A stretch of DNA of 64,000 bases from Oscillospiraceae bacterium (GCA_015067615.1 SVMD01000005.1:1-64000), one strand, 5' to 3'. Positions 15,084-24,822 are shown, counted from the first letter of the stretch. Numbers and translations are program-made. Notes: generated from the sequence alone by a model not told the origin.

Positions 15084-15119
15084 AAAAAACCGCTGTTGCG
15101 CCCTGCAGCAGCGGTTTTT
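15084..15119 (+). terminator. Terminator after the chromate-transporter pair
   Basis: AAAAAACCGCTGTTGC / GCAGCAGCGGTTTTT, a near-perfect stem with a short loop and T tract. Confidence 0.82.
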
Positions 15120-15124
15120 CCGTC

Positions 15125-15152
15125 TTGAAAACCGGATGAAACCTGATATAAT
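15125..15152 (+). promoter_or_regulatory. Promoter of the trkH-trkA operon
   Basis: TTGAAA, 16-bp spacer, TATAAT, 63 bp before the TrkH start. Confidence 0.6.
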
Positions 15153-15215
15153 AGTACAAATTGTATGATGGCGCAGTGTTATCATTCTGCCCATCGGAGA
15201 AAGGCAGGTATCAAA

Positions 15216-16595
15216 ATGGCAAAAGGGAATGCATTATTCGACTTTTTTGCGGCCAAGCGCAGAAAATCCCTGAGCCCCACCCGGATCATCGCCCTGACCT
15301 TCGCGGCGATCATCCTGCTGGGTGCCCTGCTGCTTACCCTGCCTGCCGCCTCCCGCAGCGGCGTTTCCTGTGGCTTCCGTCCGGCTTTGTTCACCGCCAC
15401 TTCGGCCACCTGCGTCACGGGCCTGGTGCTCTATGACACCTGGAGCCAGTGGAGCGGCTTCGGTCAGATCGTCATTCTGTCCCTGATCGAGATCGGCGGC
15501 CTGGGCTTCATGTCCGCCGCGTCGGTATTCGTGTTCTTCCTGCGCAAAAAGGTGGGCCTGAAGCAGAGGCTGATCATGGCCCAAGCTCTGAGCCTGAACG
15601 ATATGGACGGCGTCGTGCGGCTGCAGAAGCTGGTGCTCACCGGAAGCCTGGCTGTGGAAGCCATCGGTGCCCTGATCCTGACCCTGCGGTTCTGGCCGGA
15701 GTTTGGATTCCGAAGAGCCCTGCGCTGGGGCGTTTTCCATTCCGTGTCCGCCTTCTGCAACGCGGGCTTCGATATCCTGGGCTGCCTGAATCCCGGCGCC
15801 AGCCTCATCGAATTCAATTCTGACCCAATCGTGCTGCTGACCCTTGGTGCGCTGGTGGTCATCGGCGGTCTGGGCTTCTTCGTCTGGGAGGAGATCGCCA
15901 GCCGGCGGCATTTCAAGGCTTTCAGTGTGTATACCAAGCTGGTCCTGATCTCCACCGGAGTGCTGCTCCTGGGCGGAACGGTGATATTGTGCATCCTGGA
16001 GTGGAACAATCCGGCCACCCTGGGTCCCATGAATCTGTTCGACAAGCTGCTCAACGGCCTGTTCCAGTCCATCACCCTGCGTACCGCGGGTTTTGCCGCC
16101 ATCGACCAGGCGGCGCTGACCGAGGGCAGCAAGGGCTTCTCCATGCTGCTGATGCTCATCGGCGGCTCCTCCGGCTCCACAGCCGGCGGTCTGAAAACCG
16201 TATCCATGGTGGTGCTGGTGCTGTTCGTCATGACCCGGGCCCGGGGCAGGGAGACGGTGAGTGTGTTCAAGCGATCCATCCCCAACGACAAGGTCATGGA
16301 CGCCATGACCATTGCCACCATCATGATCGGCCTGGCTCTCTTCGGCGGCGTGTTCATCAGCGCCACTTCTCCCATCGGCTTTACGGATGCGCTGTTTGAG
16401 GCCATCTCGGCTCTGGCCACCGTGGGCATCACCGCCGGAGCCACCGGAAGCCTGAGCATCCCGGCGCAGATTTTGATCATTATCTATATGTATTTTGGCA
16501 GAGTGGGCGTGCTGACCATCAGCCTGGGGTTCCTCATGGGGAACAAGGCGGAGGACCGGTACCACTATGCCCAGACCAATCTTCTCATCGGTTAG
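15216..16595 (+). CDS. TrkH/KtrB-family potassium uptake membrane subunit
   Basis: A 459-residue membrane subunit of a K+ (or Na+-coupled K+) uptake system. Four pore-loop segments are visible: TSATCVTGLV, the CNAGFDILG region, ITLRTAGFAAID and ALATVGITAG, with glycine in each selectivity position. The loop GSSGSTAGGLKT is characteristic of KtrB/TrkH. The start at ATG 15216 is preferred over one 51 bp earlier because AAAGGCAGG precedes it and homologues start near this point. It pairs with the TrkA-type gene 11 bp downstream. Confidence 0.93.
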   Translation: MAKGNALFDFFAAKRRKSLSPTRIIALTFAAIILLGALLLTLPAASRSGVSCGFRPALFTATSATCVTGLVLYDTWSQWSGFGQIVILSLIEIGGLGFMSAASVFVFFLRKKVGLKQRLIMAQALSLNDMDGVVRLQKLVLTGSLAVEAIGALILTLRFWPEFGFRRALRWGVFHSVSAFCNAGFDILGCLNPGASLIEFNSDPIVLLTLGALVVIGGLGFFVWEEIASRRHFKAFSVYTKLVLISTGVLLLGGTVILCILEWNNPATLGPMNLFDKLLNGLFQSITLRTAGFAAIDQAALTEGSKGFSMLLMLIGGSSGSTAGGLKTVSMVVLVLFVMTRARGRETVSVFKRSIPNDKVMDAMTIATIMIGLALFGGVFISATSPIGFTDALFEAISALATVGITAGATGSLSIPAQILIIIYMYFGRVGVLTISLGFLMGNKAEDRYHYAQTNLLIG

Positions 16596-16606
16596 GAGGA
16601 ACTACC

Positions 16607-17254
16607 ATGAAAACCTATCTGGTAATCGGCCTGGGCCTGTTTGGCTCGGAAGTTGCCCGGCAGCTGTGTGTTCAGGGCTGCGAAGTGCTGGCTATGGACA
16701 TCCGCACCGACCTGGTCCAGCAGGTGGCGGAGGATGTGACCCACGCGGTGGTGGGTGACGGTCAGGACAAGGATGTGCTGAAGGCTCTGGGCGCGGGGAA
16801 CTTCGACTGCGCCATCATCGCCATCGGAGACGACCTGGCTGCCTCCGTGCTGACCATTATGAATCTGAAGGAACTGAATGTGCCCTATATCGTCTGCAAG
16901 GCCCACGACGAGACCCACCGCCGGGTGCTGGAAAAGCTGGGGGCCGACCGGGTGGTGATCCCGGAGTGTGAATTCGCCGGACGGCTGGCCCGGTCCCTGT
17001 CGTCTCACAATGTGCTGGATTATATCGAGCTGTCTCCCGATTACGGCATTCTGGAAGTGCCTGCCCCCAAGAGCTGGATCGGAAAGAGCCTGAAGGATCT
17101 GAATGTCCGGGCAAAGCTGGGCGTGAATATCATCGCCGTGGAGAGCGGCGAGGAGACCAATGTGTCCCCCAGCGCCGATTATGTGGTGAAATCCGGGGAT
17201 ATCATGGTGGTCCTGGGTGAGAATAAAGCCCTGGAGGCGGTGCAGAAGCTATGA
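16607..17254 (+). CDS. TrkA/KtrA-family potassium uptake regulatory subunit
   Basis: A 215-residue cytosolic subunit that gates the TrkH/KtrB pore. The N-terminal RCK domain starts with a dinucleotide fold (VIGLGLFGSEVA, acidic residue in MDIRTD), and a TrkA-C domain spans about 130-215 (GKSLKDLNVRAKLGVNIIAV). The single RCK unit and length match KtrA rather than the doubled TrkA of enterobacteria. A TAGGAGGA ribosome site lies between it and trkH. The stop overlaps the start of the methyltransferase gene (ATGATG). Confidence 0.94.
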   Translation: MKTYLVIGLGLFGSEVARQLCVQGCEVLAMDIRTDLVQQVAEDVTHAVVGDGQDKDVLKALGAGNFDCAIIAIGDDLAASVLTIMNLKELNVPYIVCKAHDETHRRVLEKLGADRVVIPECEFAGRLARSLSSHNVLDYIELSPDYGILEVPAPKSWIGKSLKDLNVRAKLGVNIIAVESGEETNVSPSADYVVKSGDIMVVLGENKALEAVQKL

Positions 17255-18000
17255 TGGAGCAGAAAATCACTTCAAGAAAAAATCCCCTCCTGCAGCAGGT
17301 AAAAAAGCTGCTGTCTTCCCGGAAAGCCAGGGAGGAGGCAGGGCTCTTCGTGTCCGACGGCACGAAGCTGCTGATCGAAGCGGTAAAATATTTTGACGGA
17401 CTGGATACCGTGATCCTGTCCGAGAGCGTGGAGGCCCAGGTTCCCGAACATGTAAAGGTCATTCGGGTGCCCGGGGATGTGATGGAATCCATCTCCCCCA
17501 TGCAGAGCCCCCAGGGAGCCTTGTTCCTGTGCCGTCTGCCGGAAAGAAACGCCTTTGTGCCGGAAAAGGGTATGCTGATCCTGGACGGCATTCAGGATCC
17601 CGGCAATTTGGGCACGATGCTGCGCACTGCCGATGCCCTGGATATCCCGGTGTGCCTGCTGGAGGGCTGTGCCGACCCCTACAGCCATAAGGTGGTCCGC
17701 TCCTCCATGGGCGCGGTGTTCCGCACACCCGTGGTTCAGTCCACCTGGGAGGAGGTCCAGGCTGCCTGCAGGGCGGCGGGTGTTCCCGTGGCGGTTACCG
17801 CACTGTCCCCCCGGGCAGTGGACCTGCGCACAGCCGATGTGGCCCAAATGGCTGTGGTCATCGGCAGCGAGGGCCAGGGGGTCCGGAAGGAAATTCTGGA
17901 TGCCGCCGACGCGGAGCTGATCATTCCCATGAATCCCCACTGCGAGTCACTGAATGCCGCCGTGGCGGCCACCATCGTCATGTGGCAGATGAAGAAATGA
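17251..18000 (+). CDS. TrmH/SpoU-family RNA 2'-O-methyltransferase
   Basis: A 249-residue SPOUT enzyme using S-adenosylmethionine to methylate ribose 2'-OH in rRNA or tRNA. An N-terminal substrate-binding domain (about 1-95) precedes the knotted catalytic domain with its three motifs: LDGIQDPGNLGTMLRTADA, VVIGSEGQGV and IPMNPHCESLNAAVAA. It most resembles YsgA/RlmB-like proteins of Firmicutes; the exact target is unknown. It overlaps trkA by 4 bp, so it is probably cotranscribed with the potassium genes. Confidence 0.9.
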   Translation: MMEQKITSRKNPLLQQVKKLLSSRKAREEAGLFVSDGTKLLIEAVKYFDGLDTVILSESVEAQVPEHVKVIRVPGDVMESISPMQSPQGALFLCRLPERNAFVPEKGMLILDGIQDPGNLGTMLRTADALDIPVCLLEGCADPYSHKVVRSSMGAVFRTPVVQSTWEEVQAACRAAGVPVAVTALSPRAVDLRTADVAQMAVVIGSEGQGVRKEILDAADAELIIPMNPHCESLNAAVAATIVMWQMKK

Positions 18001-18007
18001 TAATCCA

Positions 18008-18105
18008 TGTGCCCTTGTGAGGCGGGACGAAGTGCCGTCTATGGGGTTACGCCGGAGATTGCCACGCCAGTGTGCGCACTGGCTCGCAATGACAGAGAAA
18101 AGAGA
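18008..18105. repeat. Intergenic palindromic repeat upstream of dprA
   Basis: About 100 bp between the methyltransferase and dprA contain GAGGCGGGACGAAGTGCCG and a GCCAGTG / CACTGGC hairpin (18066-18083), followed by CTCGCAATGACAG. The CAGTG-CGCA-CACTG core also occurs in the element at 62095-62332. It stays open in the dprA frame, making a spurious 38-codon extension. The dprA ribosome site lies just past it. Confidence 0.55.
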
Positions 18106-18120
18106 GAAAGGGTGAGAAAC

Positions 18121-19371
18121 ATGCTGGTGCACTGGATATGGCTGGCCCATCGTCCCGGCGTCCATGACTGTATGAAGGCGGAGCTGCTGCGGCATTTTTC
18201 TGACCCGGAGGATATCTACTTTGCGGATATCGATGCCTTTTCCCATATTGAGGGCTTGACCAAAGAGGCTGTGATGGGCCTGCGGGACAAGGACCTGACT
18301 TCTTCCGAGAAGATCCTGGCGGATGTGATGAAGTATAAGCTCCATGTCCTGACCTACCGGGACGTGGCCTATCCCCGGCGATTGCAGCATATTCCCGACC
18401 CACCCCTGGTACTCTATTATAAAGGTACCCTGCCGGACTTTGACAGCAATCCGGTGATCGGCGTGGTGGGTACCCGGCAGTGTACGCCCTACGGTCTCTC
18501 CGCCGCCAAGAAGCTGGGCTATGAGATCACAAAGTGCGGCGGCATTGTCGTGTCCGGCCTGGCCGACGGCATCGACGCCATGGCCATGAAAAGCGCCCTC
18601 TCAGCCGGGGGCACCGTGGTGGGCATCCTGGGCTGCGGCGCGGAACAGGTCTACCCCAAGAAGAACCGCTGGCTCTTCGCGGATACGGAGCGCTACGGCT
18701 GCATCCTTTCGGAATTCCCACCGGAAACAGAACCCTTCAAATGGAATTTCCCAAAGCGGAACCGGATTATCAGCGGCCTTTCATGCGGCGTGCTGGTGGT
18801 GGAAGCGCCTCTGGGCAGCGGTTCCTTGCACACCGCCCGCCATGCTCTGGACCAGGGCAGGGATGTATTCGTGGTTCCCGGCAACTTAGACCAGCCCACC
18901 TTCGAAGGCAGCATCAAGCTTTTGAAGGAGGGAGCCACCCTGGTTTCCTCCGGCTGGGACATTTTGAGCGAATACGAAGCCCTGTTTCCGGGAAAAGTCC
19001 GGAAGGAAACGGCCGGTTCCCGGCAGCGGGCCTATGCCGACGAGCTGCCGACCCAATCCGACAAACAATTGCCAAAAGTGGCCCAAAAGCCCGCCTTACC
19101 CCGGCTGAAACCGCCTAAAAAAGAAAAAAGTAACAAATTAGGCGTTGACAAGTTGGATTCACCGAATTATAGTGACGTAAATAAAGACCTTTCTGCCCTC
19201 AGCCCGGAGCAGCGCGCCATCATGGCTGCGCTGGAAACCGGTGAGCGGCTGGTGGACGAGGTCATCGCGGAAACGGGCCTGCCTGCGGGCAGGGTCTCCT
19301 CGGCGCTGACCATGCTGGCGATCAAGGGATATGTGAAGAAGCTTCCCGGAAATCGCGTCCGCCGAAATTAA
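18121..19371 (+). CDS. dprA: DNA-processing protein DprA
   Basis: A 416-residue protein that loads RecA on incoming single-stranded DNA during transformation. Order: an N-terminal SAM/HhH-like part (about 1-95), a Rossmann domain with VGTRQCTPYG, SGLADGID, GCGAEQVYP, the FPKRNRIISGLS motif and SGSLHTARHALDQGR, then a lysine-rich linker and a C-terminal winged helix (LVDEVIAETGLPAGRVSSAL). ATG 18121 with AAAGGGTGAG upstream is preferred over an upstream ATG in the repeat. It precedes topA by 25 bp, a common Firmicutes order. Confidence 0.94.
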   Translation: MLVHWIWLAHRPGVHDCMKAELLRHFSDPEDIYFADIDAFSHIEGLTKEAVMGLRDKDLTSSEKILADVMKYKLHVLTYRDVAYPRRLQHIPDPPLVLYYKGTLPDFDSNPVIGVVGTRQCTPYGLSAAKKLGYEITKCGGIVVSGLADGIDAMAMKSALSAGGTVVGILGCGAEQVYPKKNRWLFADTERYGCILSEFPPETEPFKWNFPKRNRIISGLSCGVLVVEAPLGSGSLHTARHALDQGRDVFVVPGNLDQPTFEGSIKLLKEGATLVSSGWDILSEYEALFPGKVRKETAGSRQRAYADELPTQSDKQLPKVAQKPALPRLKPPKKEKSNKLGVDKLDSPNYSDVNKDLSALSPEQRAIMAALETGERLVDEVIAETGLPAGRVSSALTMLAIKGYVKKLPGNRVRRN

Positions 19372-19396
19372 GTATTGGAAACGGAGAAATCCCCTC

Positions 19397-21661
19397 ATGT
19401 CGAAAGCAACCAATCTTGTGATCGTGGAGTCCCCCTCCAAGGCAAAGACCATCGGAAAATATCTGGGCTCAGATTATATCGTCAAGGCCAGTATGGGCCA
19501 CCTGCGGGACCTGCCCAAGAGCAAAATGGGCGTGGACCTGGAACACAACTTTGAGCCCCAGTACATTCCCGTCCGGGGCAAGGAGGACCTGATCAAGGAA
19601 CTGAAGAAGGCCTCCGCGGATGTGGATACCGTGTATCTGGCAACGGACCCTGACCGGGAGGGCGAAGCCATCTCCTGGCACCTGAAAGAACTGCTGGGGC
19701 TGTCCGACGAGAAAGCCCGCCGGGTCACCTTCAACGAGATCACCCAGAAGGTGGTTCGGGAGTCCATTGCCCAGCCCCGGGAAATCGATTACGACCTGGT
19801 GGATGCCCAGCAGGCCAGAAGAATCCTGGACCGGATCGTGGGCTATGAGCTGTCCCCCCTGCTGTGGAAGAAAGTCCGCCGCGGGCTCTCCGCCGGCCGG
19901 GTCCAGAGCGTTGCCACCCGTCTGGTGGTGGACCGGGAGAACGAAATCCGGGCCTTTACACCTAAGGAATACTGGTCCCTGGATGTGAATTTAAGCCGCA
20001 TTGCCAAGCCCGGCTCCTTTGTGGCCCACTATCACGGCGAGGACAAGAAGCGGGAACTGGAAAATGAAATCCAGGTCCAGAAAATTATTGATGATATCAC
20101 CGGTAAGGAATTTACCGTTACCAACGTAAAGAAGGCGGAGAAGAAGCGCTCCGCCGCCCCTCCCTTCACCACCTCCACCTTGCAGCAGGAGGCCTCCCGG
20201 AAGCTGGGCTTCACCCCCAAGCGGACCATGGCCCTGGCCCAGCAGCTGTATGAAGGCGTGGATATCGCAGGGGAGGGTACCACGGGTCTGATCACCTATA
20301 TGCGTACCGACTCTCTGCGGCTTTCCGACGAAGCCATGGCCGCCGCCGCCAGCTTCATTCAGAACCGCTACGGCAAGCCCTATTATTACGGCAAATTCCA
20401 TGTGTTCAAGACCAAGTCTGGTGCACAGGATGCCCACGAGGCCATCCGTCCCACCCATGTGGAATACGACCCGGAATACGTCAGATCCTCTCTGACCGCG
20501 GAGCAGTACAAACTGTATAAGCTGATCTGGAGCCGGTTCCTGGCTTCCCAGATGGCCAACGCCGTCTATGACACCGTGTCCATCGACACCGAGTGCGCCG
20601 GCCACATCTTCCGTTCCTCCCACCAGTCCATGCGATTCCCCGGCTTCATTGCCGTCTACGAGGAAGGCCGGGACGACGAGGGCGAGGCTATGGGCTCCCC
20701 GCTGCCGGATCTGGAAGTGGGCGAGAAGGCCAATTGCACGAATATTAAGAAGGAACAGCACTTCACCCAGCCCCCGGCCCGGTATACCGAGGCCACCCTG
20801 GTCAAGGCCATGGAGGAAAAAGGTGTGGGCCGTCCCTCCACCTATGCTGCCACGGTTTCCACCATCCAGGACCGGGAGTACGTGGTGAAGGAGGACAAGC
20901 GCCTGGCTCCCACCGCACTGGGAGAAGTGGTCACCGGTCTCATGATCGACCGGTTCAACGACATCATCGACGTGGAATTCACCGCCCACATGGAAAACCG
21001 TCTGGACGCGGTGGAGGAGGGCAAGCAGCACTGGAAGGAGCTGCTGTCCGATTTCTACGGCGGCTTCAGCAAGGAGCTGCATGAGGCGGAAGCCGCCCTG
21101 GAGGGCGTGCGCCTGAAGGTGCCGGAGGAGGAGACCGACGAGGTCTGCGAGCTCTGCGGCCGGAATATGGTTATCAAAATGGGCCGCTTCGGCAAATTCC
21201 TGGCCTGCCCCGGCTTCCCGGACTGCAAAAATGCCAAGCCCCTGGTGGAGCGGATGCCCGGCCGGTGCCCCAAGTGCGGCAGCGGTATGCTCAAGCGGAA
21301 GTCCAAGAAGGGCTATGCCTACTACGCCTGCGAAAAGGGCGCCGACTGCGGCTTCATGAGCTGGGATGTGCCCACCGCCGAGGACTGCCCCAAGTGCGGA
21401 ATGACCATGTTCAAGAAGTCCGGCAAGGGCCGCAACAAGCCCTTCTGCATCAACGAAACCTGCGAGAATTTCCTGCCCGAGGACAAGCGGGGCTACTATA
21501 AGAAGAAAGCTGCCGAGGGCGAAGCTGAAGCAGCTGCCGGGGAAAAGCCCGCAAAGAAAACTGCGAAAAAGCCTGCTGCGAAGAAAACCCCGGCAAAGAA
21601 GACCACTAAGAAGACTACCACGAAAAAGTCCACAGCAAAGAAGAAGGAGGCCGCTGAATGA
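19397..21661 (+). CDS. topA: DNA topoisomerase I with lysine-rich C-terminal tail
   Basis: A type IA topoisomerase of 754 residues that relaxes negative supercoils. The Toprim domain starts at once (VIVESPSKAKTIGKYLG; ATDPDREGEA). The active-site tyrosine is Tyr301 in TYMRTDS. Three four-cysteine zinc fingers span about 580-700 (CELCG, CPKCGSG, CPKCGMT). The last about 45 residues are a histone H1-like tail of repeated AKKT and PAKK units, which probably aids DNA binding. A GGAG site precedes the ATG. The stop overlaps the trmFO start by 4 bp. Confidence 0.97.
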   Translation: MSKATNLVIVESPSKAKTIGKYLGSDYIVKASMGHLRDLPKSKMGVDLEHNFEPQYIPVRGKEDLIKELKKASADVDTVYLATDPDREGEAISWHLKELLGLSDEKARRVTFNEITQKVVRESIAQPREIDYDLVDAQQARRILDRIVGYELSPLLWKKVRRGLSAGRVQSVATRLVVDRENEIRAFTPKEYWSLDVNLSRIAKPGSFVAHYHGEDKKRELENEIQVQKIIDDITGKEFTVTNVKKAEKKRSAAPPFTTSTLQQEASRKLGFTPKRTMALAQQLYEGVDIAGEGTTGLITYMRTDSLRLSDEAMAAAASFIQNRYGKPYYYGKFHVFKTKSGAQDAHEAIRPTHVEYDPEYVRSSLTAEQYKLYKLIWSRFLASQMANAVYDTVSIDTECAGHIFRSSHQSMRFPGFIAVYEEGRDDEGEAMGSPLPDLEVGEKANCTNIKKEQHFTQPPARYTEATLVKAMEEKGVGRPSTYAATVSTIQDREYVVKEDKRLAPTALGEVVTGLMIDRFNDIIDVEFTAHMENRLDAVEEGKQHWKELLSDFYGGFSKELHEAEAALEGVRLKVPEEETDEVCELCGRNMVIKMGRFGKFLACPGFPDCKNAKPLVERMPGRCPKCGSGMLKRKSKKGYAYYACEKGADCGFMSWDVPTAEDCPKCGMTMFKKSGKGRNKPFCINETCENFLPEDKRGYYKKKAAEGEAEAAAGEKPAKKTAKKPAAKKTPAKKTTKKTTTKKSTAKKKEAAE

Positions 21662-22962
21662 AGGTAAAAGTGATTGGCGCGGGTCTGGCCGGATCCGAAG
21701 CCGCCTGGCAGCTGGCCCAGCGGGGCATGGAAGTGGCGCTCTATGAAATGAAGCCCCATAAAAAGACCCCTGCCCACCATTCTGACGACTTTGCGGAGCT
21801 GGTCTGCTCCAATTCCCTCCGGGCCGACCGGCTGGAAAATGCCGTGGGCCTGCTGAAAGAGGAGCTGCGCCGCTGCGGCAGCCTGATCATGCAGTGCGCC
21901 GACGCCACCCGGGTGGAGGCCGGCGGCGCCCTGGCCGTGGACCGGCAGGGCTTTGCCAAACTGGTTACGGAGAAGATCAAAAATCATCCCAATATCACCG
22001 TCATTTCTGAGGAAGTGACCGAGGTTCCTGAGGGCCCTGTGATCATCGCCACCGGCCCCCTGACCTCCGATGCCCTGAGCGAAGCCATCGGAAAGTATTT
22101 CGGCGAGACCGGGTATCTGCACTTTTTCGATGCGGCTGCCCCTCTGGTCACCGCCGAGTCCATCGATATGAATCTGGCCTGGTGGCAGTCCCGGTACGAC
22201 AAGGGTACCCCGGACTACATCAACTGCGCCATGAATAAACAGCAGTACGATGCCTTCCTGGAGGCCCTGACCACCGCCGAGGAGGCGGAGGTCCATGGCT
22301 TCGAGGATAAGAATGTCTTTGAAGGCTGCATGCCTGTGGAGGTCATGGGCCGCCGGGGCTATGACACCCTGCGTTACGGTCCCCTGAAGCCTGTGGGCCT
22401 TACCGACCCCAACACGGATAAGGAGCCCTATGCCGTGGTGCAGCTGCGGCAGGATAACGCCGCCAAGACGGTGTTTAACCTGGTGGGCTTCCAGACCCAC
22501 CTGAAATTCGGTGAGCAGAAGCGGGTATTTTCCATGATCCCCGCCCTGAAAAACGCGGAATTTGTCCGCTACGGTGTTATGCACCAGAATACATTCCTGC
22601 AGAGCCCCAAGCTGCTGGATAAGTACTACGCTGACCGCCGGGACCCCAATGTGGCCTTTGCCGGCCAGATGACCGGCGTGGAGGGCTATGTGGAGTCCAC
22701 CGCTTCCGGCTATCTGGCTGCCGTTGCCATGGCTGCAAGATTACAGGGCAGGGAAGTGCCCGACTTCCCCAAGGAGACGGCCATCGGCGCTCTGGGTCTG
22801 TACATCAGCGACGAGAGCGTGGAAAACTTCCAGCCCATGAACATCAATTTCAGCATTGTGGCTCCCCTGGAAAAGCGAGTCAAGAAGAAAGCGGAAAAGA
22901 ACCAGGCAATCTCCCGGCGGTCTCTGGAAATCATTGACAGCCTGGTTGCCAAAGGTATCTAA
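21658..22962 (+). CDS. trmFO: tRNA m5U54 methyltransferase, folate-dependent
   Basis: A 434-residue FAD enzyme that makes 5-methyluridine at position 54 of tRNA, with methylenetetrahydrofolate as carbon donor. The N-terminal FAD-binding motif is VIGAGLAGSEAAWQLAQRG. Other family signatures are HHSDDFAELVCSNSLRAD, EGCMPVEVMGRRG and GQMTGVEGYVESTASG. It overlaps topA by 4 bp (AATGA), the standard topA-trmFO neighbourhood of Firmicutes. Confidence 0.96.
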   Translation: MKVKVIGAGLAGSEAAWQLAQRGMEVALYEMKPHKKTPAHHSDDFAELVCSNSLRADRLENAVGLLKEELRRCGSLIMQCADATRVEAGGALAVDRQGFAKLVTEKIKNHPNITVISEEVTEVPEGPVIIATGPLTSDALSEAIGKYFGETGYLHFFDAAAPLVTAESIDMNLAWWQSRYDKGTPDYINCAMNKQQYDAFLEALTTAEEAEVHGFEDKNVFEGCMPVEVMGRRGYDTLRYGPLKPVGLTDPNTDKEPYAVVQLRQDNAAKTVFNLVGFQTHLKFGEQKRVFSMIPALKNAEFVRYGVMHQNTFLQSPKLLDKYYADRRDPNVAFAGQMTGVEGYVESTASGYLAAVAMAARLQGREVPDFPKETAIGALGLYISDESVENFQPMNINFSIVAPLEKRVKKKAEKNQAISRRSLEIIDSLVAKGI

Positions 22963-22980
22963 CAGAAAGAGGTGCGTTCT

Positions 22981-24018
22981 ATGAAGATCATTCTCGATGC
23001 TATGGGCGGCGATTTTGCCCCCGAAGCACCGGTTCTCGGTGCCATTGACGCGGCCAAAGCCTACGGTGCCCAGATCACCCTGGTGGGCCGGGGTGAGGAG
23101 ATCCTGGAGGTCCTGAAAAAGAACAATATCGACAATCTGCCCGAGGGCATGGAAATCGCCCACGCCGACGAAGTGGTGGACATGCATGACGATCCCGCCA
23201 ACGTGATCCGCAAGAAGAAAAATTCCTCCATGGTGGTGGGCCTGCGGATGCTCTCCGAGGGCCAGGGCGACGCTTTTGTGTCTGCCGGCTCCACCGGCGC
23301 CCTGCTCAGCGGCGCCACCCTCATTGTCAAGCGGGTCAAGGGTATCCGCCGGGCGGCTATGGCACCCTCCATGCCCACCAAGACAGGGGGCAAGGTGATC
23401 ATCTGCGACTGCGGAGCCAACGCCGAGTGTACCCCAGAATTCCTGCTCCAGTTCGGTCTGGTGGGCTCTCTGTATGCAAAAAAGACCTTTGGCGTGGCCA
23501 ACCCTAAGGTGGGTCTGCTGAACATCGGTGCGGAAGACACCAAGGGTACCCAGCTGCAGAAGGATGCCTACGCACTGCTGACCAAGGCTGCCGAACAGGG
23601 CCTTATCAACTTTGTGGGCAATGTGGAAGCCCGTGGCGTGCCCCTGGGCGAAGTGGACGTGGTGGTCTGCGACGGCTTCTGCGGCAATGTACTTATCAAG
23701 ACCATCGAGGGCACCGCCATGTTCTTTGGCAGCCTGATGAAGAACAAAATCTTCAAGCGCAGCACCATGTCCAAGATCGGCTACCTCTTCTGCAAGAAGG
23801 GCGTGGACGATGTAATGAAGCTGATGGACTCCCGGGAGATCGGCGGCACCCAGTTCCTTGGCATTAAAAAGCCCGTCATCAAGTGCCACGGCAACTCCGA
23901 CGCTCTGGCCTTCCGTAACGGCATCGGTCAGGCCATTCAGGCTGCCAACGGCAATGTGGCCGAGGAGCTGGAGGCTGCCCTGGCCCAGCTGAAGAGTCTG
24001 GAGGAGGCTGCGGAATGA
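22981..24018 (+). CDS. plsX: Phosphate acyltransferase PlsX
   Basis: Forms acyl-phosphate from acyl-ACP, the first step of phospholipid synthesis by the PlsX/PlsY route. It has 345 residues with the N-terminal ILDAMGGDFAPEA motif and SAGSTGALLSGA, as well as NIGAEDTKG. ATG 22981 is preferred over a GTG 9 bp upstream, since AAAGAGGTG precedes it. The acpP gene that often lies between plsX and rnc is absent here; plsX overlaps rnc directly. Confidence 0.95.
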   Translation: MKIILDAMGGDFAPEAPVLGAIDAAKAYGAQITLVGRGEEILEVLKKNNIDNLPEGMEIAHADEVVDMHDDPANVIRKKKNSSMVVGLRMLSEGQGDAFVSAGSTGALLSGATLIVKRVKGIRRAAMAPSMPTKTGGKVIICDCGANAECTPEFLLQFGLVGSLYAKKTFGVANPKVGLLNIGAEDTKGTQLQKDAYALLTKAAEQGLINFVGNVEARGVPLGEVDVVVCDGFCGNVLIKTIEGTAMFFGSLMKNKIFKRSTMSKIGYLFCKKGVDDVMKLMDSREIGGTQFLGIKKPVIKCHGNSDALAFRNGIGQAIQAANGNVAEELEAALAQLKSLEEAAE

Positions 24019-24701
24019 TCAAGGATCTGGAAACTGCCATTGGCTACCGGTTTCAGAATATCCAGCTGCTGCAAAACGCCCTGACCCATTCCTCCTACGC
24101 CAATGAGCGCTGGCACAACAGCCTGCTCAGCAACGAGCGGCTGGAGTTTCTGGGCGACAGCATCCTGGGCATGCTGGTGGCGGAGTATCTGTTCCGGAAT
24201 TTCCCGGACAGGCCGGAGGGTGAGCTGACCCGGATGCGGGCGGATATGGTCTGCGAGCAGACCCTGGCCGCAGCGGCCAATAAAATCGGCGTGGGTGAGC
24301 ATCTGCTGCTGGGCCACGGCGAGGAGCGCTTCGGCGGCCGCAGCCGTAATTCCATCCTGGCTGACGCCATGGAGTCCATCATCGCCGCCTGCTTCTTAGA
24401 CGGCGGTATCAGCGCGGCATTGAAGGTGGTCCAGCAGTTCATTCTGGTGGAGGTGCCGGTGAAGCGGCTGCATAATGTGGACTACAAGACCCAGCTGCAG
24501 GAGCTGGTGCAGCAAAAGAAGAACCAGGTGCTGTCCTACGTCCTGGTGGGGGAAAGCGGCCCGGACCATGACAAGCAGTTTGATGTGGAGGTTTCCCTCA
24601 ACGGCACCGTGGTAGGCAGCGGCAGCGGCAGCAGCAAGAAGCGTGCCGAGCAGAGCGCCGCGGCCAGCGCCATCGGGAAGCTCTTCCCTGATAAAAAGTA
24701 A
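24015..24701 (+). CDS. rnc: Ribonuclease III
   Basis: Cleaves double-stranded RNA in rRNA processing and RNA turnover. It has 228 residues. The signature ERLEFLGDSILGML is near 39-52, the second catalytic acidic residues are in DAMESIIAACFLDGG, and a double-stranded-RNA-binding domain spans about 155-226 (YKTQLQELVQQ to KKRAEQSAAASAI). The start overlaps plsX by 4 bp. A strong terminator follows; smc and ftsY, often next, are 26 kb away in this window. Confidence 0.96.
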   Translation: MIKDLETAIGYRFQNIQLLQNALTHSSYANERWHNSLLSNERLEFLGDSILGMLVAEYLFRNFPDRPEGELTRMRADMVCEQTLAAAANKIGVGEHLLLGHGEERFGGRSRNSILADAMESIIAACFLDGGISAALKVVQQFILVEVPVKRLHNVDYKTQLQELVQQKKNQVLSYVLVGESGPDHDKQFDVEVSLNGTVVGSGSGSSKKRAEQSAAASAIGKLFPDKK

Positions 24702-24715
24702 AACGTTTCCAAATT

Positions 24716-24750
24716 CCCCGGCAGACAGTATCTGCCGGGGAGCTTTTTTT
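24716..24750 (+). terminator. Terminator of the topA-rnc run
   Basis: CCCCGGCAGA / TCTGCCGGGG with a 5-nt loop, then AGC and seven T residues. Confidence 0.88.
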
Positions 24751-24822
24751 GTCCAAAGCTCCGCTTGTTTCATCTCTGAATACTAAAAAACGGTGCAATC
24801 TGACAGTCTTTCCGAAGATTCG

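Noticed and set aside
18007..18120. N-terminal extension of DprA
   Set aside because: The extra 38 codons are translated repeat DNA; a ribosome site and the family N terminus fit ATG 18121.
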